A stretch of DNA of 44,482 nt from Paludibacteraceae bacterium (GCA_017478725.1 JAFVDD010000046.1:1-44482), one strand, 5' to 3'. Shown: positions 8,137-15,775, counted from the stretch's first letter. Translations and numbers: made by a program. The notes: generated by a model from the sequence alone, not told the origin.

Positions 8137-9417
8137 ATGAAAGCTAAATACTTACTGATAATATTTTCGGTAGCATGTGTGTTAGGAGCATGCAGTCGCG
8201 AAGAAGAGAACCTGTTTGACAAATCGGCTTCCGAGCGTGCGCAGGCTGCGCTTGAAAATGCAGATAATGTGTTCACGGGTGCCAAGAATGGATGGGAGAT
8301 GCTCTACTTCGCCAATCCTTCCTCTTGCGGTTATAGTATAATTCTTCGTTTTAAGAAAGACGGACAAATAGTTGCGACGGCCAAGAATGAAACGACTACG
8401 CGCAACAAACTCCTCACGGATTCGGCTAGTACATGGGATATTAAGAATGATTACGGACCAATTATTACTTTTGATACATATAATTCGGTATTCCATGCGT
8501 GGTCAGACCCGGGCAATGATGGAGACGGTTTGCTTGGTGACTATGAATTCTTGATTCTGCATGCAGATTCCAGTTTCGTCAAATTGAAAGGGAAAAAACA
8601 TGGTGCTTACTGCTACCTATATCCCTTGGAGGAGGGAGTAACTGAAGCACAATATTTTGCAGATGTAGAAGCAATGCAGAAACGTATGTTTGGCAATTCC
8701 AATCTGCTGCATCTCCAAACTTCCGGTAAAGAGTATTTGTTGCGTGATGGCTCTTCGGGCATCTTTACTCTTACAGACTTAGGCGTAGTTGCAGTTGGGG
8801 AAGATCCGGACATCAATCCGTTTGCAGTTACTCGAACAGGCATCCAGATGATGTCGCCTTTCCTCGATTTGACCGCCACCACATATACGCTGCAAGAAGC
8901 TGAGGTGGTAGGAGAGGATTCTAAAATAGCGGCTGCGTCTCCGGCTGAATATATCAATGAATATATATCGATTCTCTCCGGCTCTTGGACTATTGATATG
9001 GCTGAAATAGGGGACTCGATTTCAAGTGTGATAGGATCGATTAATACAGCTCTCAAAGCAACATATAAAAACAATAAAAAGAATGCTTCTGTCAACTCTC
9101 TTGTATTCAAGAAGACGACAAAGGGACTGGTGCTTGTGTTCAGCTATTATGGCAATTCATCCAAGGCAACGACCGATATGAGTTATTTGTTTGATGTTAC
9201 TGCTTCGGATGGTGCGGCAAGTTTTACGTATAGTGGGCCTGCTGATGAGAATGCTCAGAAAACAGTAAATGCTTTTCCTGATATTGAAAAATTGCTTAAT
9301 ACTCTGAGCGGTACATACGAGACTGTGGCAAATGAACCCATTAACCCGACTGCCGGAATCAAACTAACGAATAAATCAAATTCCGAATTATGGTTTACCA
9401 TACAAGGAAAGATGTAA
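8137..9417 (+). CDS. DUF4302 domain-containing lipoprotein
   Basis: The protein has 426 residues with lipobox VLGAC (Cys19). The mature N-terminus has the pattern SASERAQAALENADNVF...NGWEMLYF followed by a G-Y-S-I-I-L-R-F strand, which is the hallmark of DUF4302 proteins in Bacteroidota. These are usually found next to SusC/SusD pairs with the HExxH lipoprotein, as here. The function is unknown; a surface accessory subunit of the importer is the reasonable guess. It is separated from the preceding gene by 18 bp. Confidence 0.85.
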   Translation: MKAKYLLIIFSVACVLGACSREEENLFDKSASERAQAALENADNVFTGAKNGWEMLYFANPSSCGYSIILRFKKDGQIVATAKNETTTRNKLLTDSASTWDIKNDYGPIITFDTYNSVFHAWSDPGNDGDGLLGDYEFLILHADSSFVKLKGKKHGAYCYLYPLEEGVTEAQYFADVEAMQKRMFGNSNLLHLQTSGKEYLLRDGSSGIFTLTDLGVVAVGEDPDINPFAVTRTGIQMMSPFLDLTATTYTLQEAEVVGEDSKIAAASPAEYINEYISILSGSWTIDMAEIGDSISSVIGSINTALKATYKNNKKNASVNSLVFKKTTKGLVLVFSYYGNSSKATTDMSYLFDVTASDGAASFTYSGPADENAQKTVNAFPDIEKLLNTLSGTYETVANEPINPTAGIKLTNKSNSELWFTIQGKM

Positions 9418-9452
9418 TAAATCCAATTATTAACTTCAAAATTAATTAAGGT

Positions 9453-11066
9453 ATGAAAAAATTTACTCTAGTTGCATGCGCGTTGGCAACGACAGTTGCT
9501 TCGTTCGCAGTTCCTTTTGGGAAAGTCGTAAGAGACACCAGAAACTATGATGCTGTACAGAAGGTGGCAACATTTGATGCAGAGAAAGCACAGAAGAATG
9601 TTACCGCTACTGACACTATTCAGGTTCCTTACATGTCTTATACTCCTACATTCCGTGTCGGAAAACCATCTAGTGGTTTATCGTATGACTTTTTTCAGCA
9701 AGGATTGGTATCTGCATATGCTGATACTATTATTCTGCTGAATGACAGTATGTATCCTGCTACTTGGGTACTTGGCGAGAATGTGTTGGCTGAAAATGCA
9801 TGGTACACAAGGCTGCCGGTTCACTTTGGCGAAAATGATCTGCCTGTAATGAAACTGAATGAGAAGGCAGACACTTATATGTTTGATTGGCAAGTTGCCG
9901 GTCTTTATTTGAGAACTTATTGGGAAGGATATGACCAATTCTATACCGCACTTAATGTAGCTCCGGCGCAGTATACTCCTATTACCCAATGTGCAAGATA
10001 TACCGAGAATCCGGCAGAAAATGAATACGGAGTGGATTTGTATCAAGTAGGTGCAGGTTCATATGGTACTTACAGTTATGGAACGCAACTGACCAACCCG
10101 TGGCAATCTACAACCAAGATGGACTCTATGATTGTAGTATTTGAGAATAACGGCAACGTTATGAATATCGATCACATTACAGCCGGTATTTATACTGCAG
10201 GTGGAAGTGGCGATGCTATGTTCCCGGGAGAAAACGATCACGTGCGCTTGAGCATATATCCCGGTGGATTCAATGCTCAAGGCTCTCTTTATGTAGATTG
10301 GGCTAATCCAATCGCAGAGGCCACTGCAAACGCAGATAATGTTACTCTTTCTACCGATCAAAAAGGTAATGCACTGAGTTATGGATTGATTAAATGGGAA
10401 TTCATGGAAGAAGATCCTGTCACCGGCGCGCAGACACCGGCTCCGATTGTGGTGGAGGGTAGTTTCGTGGTTCTTCTTGATGAATATAACGACGGAACAG
10501 CCAACTTTGGTTTCCATGCTGACTACTACGGTAATGGTACATATTGCAGAACCTTCTTCCCGTGGTTTGACTATTCGGAGGGAAAACAGTACACATCTCG
10601 TGTGTGGGGTAGTAATATCTTGCTCAATGTAGTAGCATTGTTCCCTGTTTTCAATGCTCCTGAGAAAGTTAATTTCGAATTGGCAGGCGGCGAATTGACG
10701 CTGGATATTCCTTCTAACGTTTGGGATGATGAAATCGAGCTTGAGGCTGACGAGTGGATTAATGCAGAGATTGCAACTGATTATGAGGAAATTGAAGAAG
10801 ATGGTGAGACCTATTATGAACATAAATATGTTAACCACCTGACTATTACAGTAGGTCAAAGCAGTGAAGACCGAGTAGGAACTATTGAACTTGATGCTCT
10901 TGGCTTGCCTGTAACTATCAAGGTCGTTCAGGGTGAGGATACTGAGGCTGTTGAGAATGTAAACGCTTCTGCTGCTAAGGTAAGCAAGTCGTTTATTGAC
11001 GGTCAGTTGATTATTGAGCGTAACGGTGTTCGCTACAATGCTACCGGTGCTCAGATCAGCAAATAA
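9453..11066 (+). CDS. Secreted protein of unknown function, last gene of the SusCD operon
   Basis: The protein has 537 residues with an N-terminal signal peptide (MKKFTLVACALATTVASFA). No enzyme motif is visible; the body is beta-rich and aromatic, with many Asn/Asp/Tyr residues. An acidic stretch (about 425-450, ELEADEWINAEI...EEIEEDGETYYEH) precedes a strand-rich region. The C-terminus ends SFIDGQLIIERNGVRYNATG plus five residues. That compact ending resembles the terminal tails of many Bacteroidales secreted proteins and may be a short type IX-like sorting signal (inference). It lies 35 bp after the DUF4302 gene, and a strong terminator follows, so it closes the operon. It may bind or hydrolyse the imported substrate. 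Confidence 0.75.
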   Translation: MKKFTLVACALATTVASFAVPFGKVVRDTRNYDAVQKVATFDAEKAQKNVTATDTIQVPYMSYTPTFRVGKPSSGLSYDFFQQGLVSAYADTIILLNDSMYPATWVLGENVLAENAWYTRLPVHFGENDLPVMKLNEKADTYMFDWQVAGLYLRTYWEGYDQFYTALNVAPAQYTPITQCARYTENPAENEYGVDLYQVGAGSYGTYSYGTQLTNPWQSTTKMDSMIVVFENNGNVMNIDHITAGIYTAGGSGDAMFPGENDHVRLSIYPGGFNAQGSLYVDWANPIAEATANADNVTLSTDQKGNALSYGLIKWEFMEEDPVTGAQTPAPIVVEGSFVVLLDEYNDGTANFGFHADYYGNGTYCRTFFPWFDYSEGKQYTSRVWGSNILLNVVALFPVFNAPEKVNFELAGGELTLDIPSNVWDDEIELEADEWINAEIATDYEEIEEDGETYYEHKYVNHLTITVGQSSEDRVGTIELDALGLPVTIKVVQGEDTEAVENVNASAAKVSKSFIDGQLIIERNGVRYNATGAQISK

Positions 11067-11116
11067 GTTTGTTGTCTGCAACAATGATTAACCAATAGCA
11101 AAACTTTTCGTTTTGC

Positions 11117-11150
11117 AAGAGAGTGTGCCCCGCACACTCTCTTTTTTTTG
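11117..11150 (+). terminator. Strong Rho-independent terminator of the SusCD operon
   Basis: AAGAGAGTGTGC (11117-11128) and GCACACTCTCTT (11132-11143) form a perfect 12-bp stem with a 3-nt loop, followed by a run of T. It ends the operon that begins at 1907. Confidence 0.93.
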
Positions 11151-11297
11151 TACGCTCTTTTTACCGGAGACGGACGTGCCGTAGTGGTAACGATGTGGTA
11201 ACGGCATTGCCCCGGAACCGGCAGGAGAATGAGGTTTATTACGGTAACAAACTATAGTACATACTACGATCCGGAAGGTGGAAAGCACTAACCTCCC

Positions 11298-11324
11298 CAT
11301 TTTGCCCCACTTTTTGGCAAAATG
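11298..11324. other. Perfect 9-bp hairpin in the spacer before the dcw cluster
   Basis: CATTTTGCC 11298-11306 pairs with GGCAAAATG 11316-11324 around a 9-nt loop. No T-run follows. Apart from this hairpin and the promoter region at 11418-11459, nothing was recognised between the operon terminator and the repeat at 11471. Confidence 0.45.
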
Positions 11325-11417
11325 TCAATAAGTTGTGTAATCTACTGAAAATATGCGTGTTGGTGCGCGGTTGTATTTGTAGAAATGATGTTGATAAAAT
11401 ATTTAATAAATTTTTTT

Positions 11418-11459
11418 GTGGGGAAATGTGGTGTAATTCAAATATTTTTTGTATCTTTG
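11418..11459 (+). promoter_or_regulatory. dcw-cluster promoter with possible MraZ boxes
   Basis: TATCTTTG at 11452-11459 is a good Bacteroidota -7 box, but the -33 region lacks a clean TTTG. TGGGG (11419-11423) and TGGTG (11429-11433) are spaced exactly 10 bp apart. MraZ of E. coli represses its own operon by binding TGGGN boxes with 10-bp period, so these may be MraZ sites. The second box is not a full match. The four-helix cassette now separates this region from mraZ. Confidence 0.45.
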
Positions 11460-11470
11460 CAGCGTGAAAT

Positions 11471-11992
11471 CAATTTACAATTTACAATTCACAATTAACA
11501 AAGGGACGCCAGAGTATGTACGGTTTAGGTATATTAGGTGACAAAGTTGGGAGTTTTACCAAACGTGTTGTGGATTTAACAAAGCAGTTAAAAGAACAAA
11601 AAGAATATAGTTTGGCAGATCAATTCTTTAGGAGTGGCACTTCAATCGGAGCAAACTGCAGTGAGGCGACTTGCGCGGTGTCAAAAGCTGACTTTGCTAA
11701 TAAGTTGAGTATTGCGCTAAAGGAGGCAAATGAAACGTGTCATTGGATTGATGTAATCTATATGACAGAAATAATTGATCAAACAGTATATGAATCCATA
11801 AAGACAGATGCAGTGGAAATATGCAAATTACTTACAACGATAATTAAGAATGTTCGACAGAACATTGAGAATACTAAGAAGTAAGTGGATGTAGTTAAGT
11901 GCAAGTGCAACTTGATAGAAAGCACAAAGCTTAAAACGTTGTACCAAACTTGTAAAGCTCTTTGTTAATTGTAAATTGATAATTGATAATTG
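11471..11992 (+). mobile_element. Cassette with heptad-repeat inverted ends carrying a four-helix-bundle gene
   Basis: The left end is four heptads of type CAATTnA (11471-11498) plus CAAAGGG (11499-11505). The right end is the inverse: CTTTG (11960-11964) plus TTAATTG, TAAATTG, ATAATTG, ATAATTG (11965-11992). Inside the right end, TTGTACCAAAC (11939-11949) is the reverse complement of GTTTGGTACAA at 13567-13577 in another copy. The only gene inside is the four-helix-bundle protein at 11516-11884; 11885-11938 holds nothing recognised. The element sits between the cluster promoter and mraZ. No transposase is present, so mobilisation in trans is inferred. Confidence 0.6.
11516..11884 (+). CDS. 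Four helix bundle protein (S23/IVP family)
   Basis: The protein has 122 residues and matches the family named for proteins encoded in 23S rRNA intervening sequences (TIGR02436), related to the Avd accessory protein of diversity-generating retroelements. Signature segments are the basic first helix (FTKRVVDLTKQLKEQKEYSLADQF), RSGTSIGANCSEA, and SKADFANKLSIALKEANET, followed by two more helices. There is no signal peptide. Family members form small multimeric bundles and are suspected to bind nucleic acid; the function here is unknown. No rRNA, reverse transcriptase or template/variable repeat is present in the window. It is the sole gene between inverted heptad arrays, 113 bp upstream of mraZ, and mraZ probably depends on transcription through it. 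Confidence 0.9.
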   Translation: MYGLGILGDKVGSFTKRVVDLTKQLKEQKEYSLADQFFRSGTSIGANCSEATCAVSKADFANKLSIALKEANETCHWIDVIYMTEIIDQTVYESIKTDAVEICKLLTTIIKNVRQNIENTKK

Positions 11993-11997
11993 ATATT

Positions 11998-12459
11998 ATG
12001 CAGACATTTGTTGGAAACATAGAAGGCCGGCTGGACGAGAAAGGGCGTATATTCGTCCCGGCAGGTTACAGGAAGATATTGGCGGAAGCCGAGTCGAAGC
12101 GTATAGTAATGCGCCGCGATACAGACAACGAGTGTCTGATGTTTTACCCTGAGCAGATATGGAATGAGAAAGTGGAGCAGTTGCGCCAGGCGCTCAACGA
12201 GTGGGACCCCGAGGACCAGCTCATTCTGATGCAATTCATGGCAGATGCCGAATATCTGGATATGGACGGACAAGGGCGAATCCTGCTGCAGAAGAAAAAT
12301 TTGGAGACTATAGGTGCGCAGCAGGATGTGCTCTTCGTCGGTATGCTCAACCGTTTTGCGCTCTGGGCACCGGAGAAATTCGCCGAGAAACGCCTCAGTC
12401 AGACAGAACTGGCGGCACGGCTGCGCGCCAAGATGAGCCGGAAGGGCGGTAATGTATAA
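11998..12459 (+). CDS. mraZ: Transcriptional regulator MraZ
   Basis: The protein has 153 residues and carries two AbrB-like MraZ half-domains. The first shows GRLDEKGRIFVPAGYRK, and the second shows LDMDGQGRILLQKKNL, each with the family's D-x-x-G-R pattern. MraZ is the first gene of the dcw cluster in most bacteria and represses the cluster in E. coli. The ATG at 11998 is chosen because MQTFVGNIEGRL is the standard N-terminus; the five in-frame codons before it belong to the heptad repeat. Its leader is therefore the right end of the mobile cassette. rsmH starts 34 bp downstream. Confidence 0.95.
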   Translation: MQTFVGNIEGRLDEKGRIFVPAGYRKILAEAESKRIVMRRDTDNECLMFYPEQIWNEKVEQLRQALNEWDPEDQLILMQFMADAEYLDMDGQGRILLQKKNLETIGAQQDVLFVGMLNRFALWAPEKFAEKRLSQTELAARLRAKMSRKGGNV

Positions 12460-12493
12460 GGAAGGCATCTGATATAACCCCGATAAAACCCCG

Positions 12494-13582
12494 ATGAACG
12501 AAGTATATCACATACCGGCGATGCTCAAGGAGACGATCGAAGGCTTGGCTATCAAGCCGGACGGGGTGTATGTGGATGTTACTTTTGGCGGCGGAGGGCA
12601 TTCAAGAGCTATATTGGAGGCTATTGACAATTCACAATGTACAATTGACAATTCACAAAGGGCTGGTGAAAGTTCTGTGCAAAAAGGAAAGCTTTTTTCG
12701 TTTGACCAGGATGAGGATGCACTCCGGAATGCGATAGATGATCCGAGATGGACGTTTGTGCATTCGAATTTCCGCTATCTGAAAAACTGGATGGATTATT
12801 ACGGGGTGGAGCAGATAGACGGTCTGCTGGCGGATTTAGGGGTCAGTTTTCATCATTTCGATTGTCCGGAGAGAGGATTCAGTTTCCGTTACAGCGCACC
12901 GCTGGACATGCGTATGAACCAGACAGCCAAACGCACAGCTGCAGATATAGTGAACAGTTACAGCGAAGAAGAGCTGGCGCGGTTGTTTTGGTTGTACGGC
13001 GAGATGAAAAACGGACGGAGCATAGCAAGGAATATATGTGCTAAAAGAGCGCAGGCTCCTATTCTTCGAACCGAAGAATTAATAGCCGCGGCACTAAAGC
13101 TATCAGCCATCAGCTATCAGCCATCAGACGGCATAGAAAGCCGATGGAGCCTTGGAAATACAGGAAGTCCCGAAGAGTTGGGAATTCCGACAAATGCGAA
13201 AAAGGATTTAGCCAAGCTGTTCCAGGCGCTCCGGATAGAAGTGAACGACGAGATGGGTGCGCTGAGAGAGATGCTGGTGGCGGCACGCGACTTGCTCAAA
13301 CCCGGCGGACGGATAGCCGTGCTGACTTATCATTCGCTGGAGGACCGGCTGGTGAAGAATTTCTTCAGAAGCGGCAATCTGGAAGGCACGATAGAGAAAG
13401 ATTTCTACGGCAATGCGTTGACTCCGTTTGATGTTATCGAGAAGGGGCGCACCGCCTCGGACGATGAAGTAGAACGGAATCCCCGCAGCCGGAGCGCCAA
13501 ACTGCGCGTGGCAGAGACGCTAACAATGCACAATGCACAATGTACAATGCACAAAGGGCTAATGAGGTTTGGTACAAATTGA
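12494..13582 (+). CDS. rsmH: 16S rRNA (cytosine-1402 N4)-methyltransferase RsmH with repeat-derived insertions
   Basis: RsmH methylates C1402 of 16S rRNA using S-adenosylmethionine. The SAM-binding motif VDVTFGGGGHSRAIL follows a typical N-terminus (MNEVYHIPAMLKETI). Further conserved segments are ADLGVSFHHFD, RGFSFRYSAPLDMRM, FQALRIEVNDE and YHSLEDRLVKNFF. At 362 residues it is about 50 longer than the usual length near 310. Three segments account for this. Residues about 45-66 come from the heptad array at 12628-12662 and its flank. About 200-212 come from the array at 13098-13125. The tail after LRVAET comes from the element at 13524-13653, which also supplies the stop codon. The frame stays open and the core motifs are intact, so it is probably functional. 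Confidence 0.93.
   Translation: MNEVYHIPAMLKETIEGLAIKPDGVYVDVTFGGGGHSRAILEAIDNSQCTIDNSQRAGESSVQKGKLFSFDQDEDALRNAIDDPRWTFVHSNFRYLKNWMDYYGVEQIDGLLADLGVSFHHFDCPERGFSFRYSAPLDMRMNQTAKRTAADIVNSYSEEELARLFWLYGEMKNGRSIARNICAKRAQAPILRTEELIAAALKLSAISYQPSDGIESRWSLGNTGSPEELGIPTNAKKDLAKLFQALRIEVNDEMGALREMLVAARDLLKPGGRIAVLTYHSLEDRLVKNFFRSGNLEGTIEKDFYGNALTPFDVIEKGRTASDDEVERNPRSRSAKLRVAETLTMHNAQCTMHKGLMRFGTN
12628..12662 (+). repeat. Single heptad-array end inside rsmH
   Basis: Four heptads (CAATTCA, CAATGTA, CAATTGA, CAATTCA) are followed by CAAAGGG, the same architecture as the left end at 11471-11505. The flank continues CTGGTGAAAGTTCTGTGCAA, whose last 11 bases match GTTTGGTACAA of another copy at 8 of 11 positions. 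It encodes the peptide DNSQCTIDNSQRAGESSV. Confidence 0.8.
13098..13125 (+). repeat. Second heptad array inside rsmH
   Basis: AGCTATC and AGCCATC alternate twice, so a 14-bp unit is perfectly duplicated. It encodes LSAISYQPS. The sequence family differs from CAATTnA but has the same 7-bp period and unit count. Confidence 0.85.
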
Positions 13583-13653
13583 TAAGATTCGTACGGAATA
13601 CTAAGTTTGTACAAAACTTTTAAAACGCTTTGTTAATTGTTAATTGATAATTG
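13524..13653. mobile_element. Gene-less (MITE-like) copy of the heptad-repeat element
   Basis: Left end: CAATGCA, CAATGCA, CAATGTA, CAATGCA, CAAAGGG (13524-13558). Right end: CTTTG plus TTAATTG, TTAATTG, ATAATTG (13628-13653). The 25 nt inside the right end match those of the 11471-11992 cassette at 19 of 25 positions without gaps, and both continue identically into CTTTGTTAATTGT. The 69-bp interior has no gene; it contains GTTTGGTACAA (13567-13577) and the inverse TTGTACAAAAC (13607-13617). The element supplies the last codons and stop of rsmH and the entire leader of ftsL, whose ATG begins 4 nt after it. Confidence 0.65.
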
Positions 13654-13657
13654 ATTT

Positions 13658-13975
13658 ATGGCAGACAGACATGATATACAATCCTGGCTCAACGGTGACC
13701 GGCTGCGCGACAGTCGGATCCGGAAACAATACCCGCTGATAGCATTGATAGCGGTGCTGATTTTTGGGTATATCCTGTTCGGCTACCGCGCGGCGAAACA
13801 GCAGCACAGGCTGACGGACACCAAGAAAGAGATGCTGGACGCCAAATACCGGTACATGACCATCAGTGCGCGGCTGACCGATGTGACGCGTCAGTCGCAA
13901 GTGAGCGAGGCTCTCCGCGCCAACGGCAGTACACTGAAGGAAAATATAGTGCCTCCTACCAAAATTACGAATTAA
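13658..13975 (+). CDS. ftsL: FtsL-like cell-division protein
   Basis: The protein has 105 residues. A basic cytoplasmic segment (residues 1-25) is followed by one membrane span (about 26-43, LIALIAVLIFGYILFGY) and a short periplasmic coiled-coil-like region (AKQQHRLTDTKKEMLDAKYRYM). This is the FtsL/FtsL-like topology; FtsL joins FtsB/FtsQ and activates the FtsW-FtsI synthase. The sequence is too variable for recognition by motif alone, so the call rests on topology, size and its place between rsmH and ftsI. The start codon follows directly after the repeat. The ftsI ATG begins on the base after the stop codon. Confidence 0.85.
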   Translation: MADRHDIQSWLNGDRLRDSRIRKQYPLIALIAVLIFGYILFGYRAAKQQHRLTDTKKEMLDAKYRYMTISARLTDVTRQSQVSEALRANGSTLKENIVPPTKITN

Positions 13976-15775
13976 ATGTCTGACGAGCAGAGAAATACGG
14001 TCTTGCGGTTTGCGGTCATTTTCATAGTGATTGCTCTGGGATTCGTAGCTGTGCTGGCCAAGATTGTGTATGTGCAGACCGTCGAACGCGAGGAATGGAT
14101 GAAAGTGGCGGAGCGGCAAGTGCCCAGCCACCGCTCCATACCTGCCACACGGGGCAACATACTGGATTGCAACGGACAGTTGCTGGCGTCGAGTATGCCG
14201 CAATACTATATGTATATGGACACGCGCGTGGAGGCGTTGCACCAGAACGGCGGCAAACTGTTTTACGAGTATATTGACGAATTGGCGGCCGATCTGGCAC
14301 GCGTAGCGGGTGACCGCACCGCCGCGGAATACAAAGCGCGTATCACGCAGGCGTACAACAAGAAAGAACGCCGGTTGCGGGTATGCGACCGCCGGATCAA
14401 TTATCTGGAACGGCGCGAACTGGAAAAGAACAGCCTGATCAGCAAAGGCAAATACAAAAGCGGCATCCTGTTTGAGGACCAGCACCGGCGTATCAAGCCG
14501 TTCGGTGTGCTGGCGAGCCGTACCATAGGCGGCATCTACGGCGAAGGCGGCTACGGCAACTCGGGTCTTGAGAAACGGTTTGACCCGGAACTGCGCGGCA
14601 AGGACGGGCTGAGCAGCATTCAGCGCATAGGCGGCAGAAACGAGTCGGTGACCGTCAAAGAGGCGGAGGACGGAATGGATGTGATCACCACGATTGACGC
14701 CAACTTGCAGGATATAGTGGAAAATACGTTGCTGGCCAAAGTGGAGGAACGTCACGCCAAATGGGGCTGCTGCATGCTGATGGAGACCCGGACCGGTTAT
14801 ATCCGTGCGATAGCCAATCTGGACCGCGCCGGCGATGACAAGTATTACGAACTGCAGAACCACGCTGTGCAGCGTGTGGAGCCGGGTTCGACCTTCAAGA
14901 CGATAGCTCTGGTGGCGGCGCTGGATGACGGCAAAATAGATATCGATGACACCGTGAGCATAACGAGCAAGCCGTGGGTGTATATGCGCAAATCCACCCA
15001 TACCGACGCCCACAAGATGGACACCGTGCTGACGGTAAAAAGCGCACTGGCTGTGTCCAGCAACATAGCCCTTGCCAAACTGATCACCCGCAGTTACGAG
15101 GGTTCGGCGCGCAAGTTTGTGCAGCGGATCGAGAAAATGGGTCTCTGCGACAGCCTTTATTGCGAGATACCCGGCGCCGAACGCGCCCGTATAGATGTGC
15201 CGAACGACACCGTGACGCTGAGCAAGATGAGTTACGGCTATTCGGTGGAGCTGAGCCCGATGCAGATTATGATGTTTTATAACGCTATCGCCAACAACGG
15301 GCGGATGGTTAGGCCGATGCTGGTGACCGAAGTGCGCGATGAAGGCGAGCCGGTGAAATCCTACCGGACGGAGACGGTGCGTTCGTCGATATGCAGCGAG
15401 CAGACACTGAAAGATATCCGCAGCGCGCTGCATGACGTGGTGTGGGATAACCGTCTGGGAACCGCCGCTCACACGCTCTCCTGGGCCTACAAAGCGCAGA
15501 GTAATCTGGTGCCCATCGCCGGCAAGACCGGTACGGCGCAGCTCATTATTCCCGGGCGTGGCTACTCAGGCAGCCACCACCGCATGACGTTCGTGGGCTA
15601 TTTCCCGGAAGAGAACCCGCAATACACCTGTATCTGCATGATTGAGGATCCCAAATGGCCGTATGACGCCGGAATGGATTGCGGTTCCACCGTCCGCATC
15701 ATAGCCGAGAAAACGATGGCATATACAGGATGCTACGTTTACAAGGAAGGCGAGAAGAAATTAGAGAAGAGATAA
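13976..15775 (+). CDS. ftsI: Penicillin-binding protein FtsI (PBP3-type septal transpeptidase)
   Basis: The protein has 599 residues: one N-terminal membrane span (about 8-26), a PBP dimerisation domain starting at RQVPSHRSIPATRGNILDCNG, and a transpeptidase domain. Catalytic motifs are STFK (Ser305-Lys308), SSN (361-363) and KTG (517-519). It cross-links septal peptidoglycan with FtsW. Many Bacteroidales homologues are, from memory, about 100 residues longer, with PASTA repeats at the C-terminus. Here the protein ends soon after the transpeptidase domain (YKEGEKKLEKR), so PASTA appears absent. It abuts ftsL. Confidence 0.94.
   Translation: MSDEQRNTVLRFAVIFIVIALGFVAVLAKIVYVQTVEREEWMKVAERQVPSHRSIPATRGNILDCNGQLLASSMPQYYMYMDTRVEALHQNGGKLFYEYIDELAADLARVAGDRTAAEYKARITQAYNKKERRLRVCDRRINYLERRELEKNSLISKGKYKSGILFEDQHRRIKPFGVLASRTIGGIYGEGGYGNSGLEKRFDPELRGKDGLSSIQRIGGRNESVTVKEAEDGMDVITTIDANLQDIVENTLLAKVEERHAKWGCCMLMETRTGYIRAIANLDRAGDDKYYELQNHAVQRVEPGSTFKTIALVAALDDGKIDIDDTVSITSKPWVYMRKSTHTDAHKMDTVLTVKSALAVSSNIALAKLITRSYEGSARKFVQRIEKMGLCDSLYCEIPGAERARIDVPNDTVTLSKMSYGYSVELSPMQIMMFYNAIANNGRMVRPMLVTEVRDEGEPVKSYRTETVRSSICSEQTLKDIRSALHDVVWDNRLGTAAHTLSWAYKAQSNLVPIAGKTGTAQLIIPGRGYSGSHHRMTFVGYFPEENPQYTCICMIEDPKWPYDAGMDCGSTVRIIAEKTMAYTGCYVYKEGEKKLEKR

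Noticed and set aside
11516-11884. A diversity-generating retroelement or rRNA intervening sequence around the four-helix-bundle gene.
   Set aside because: No reverse transcriptase, no template/variable repeat pair and no rRNA gene is in the window.
11471-13653. CRISPR-like reading of the heptad arrays.
   Set aside because: Units are 7 bp, contiguous and without spacers; no cas gene is present.
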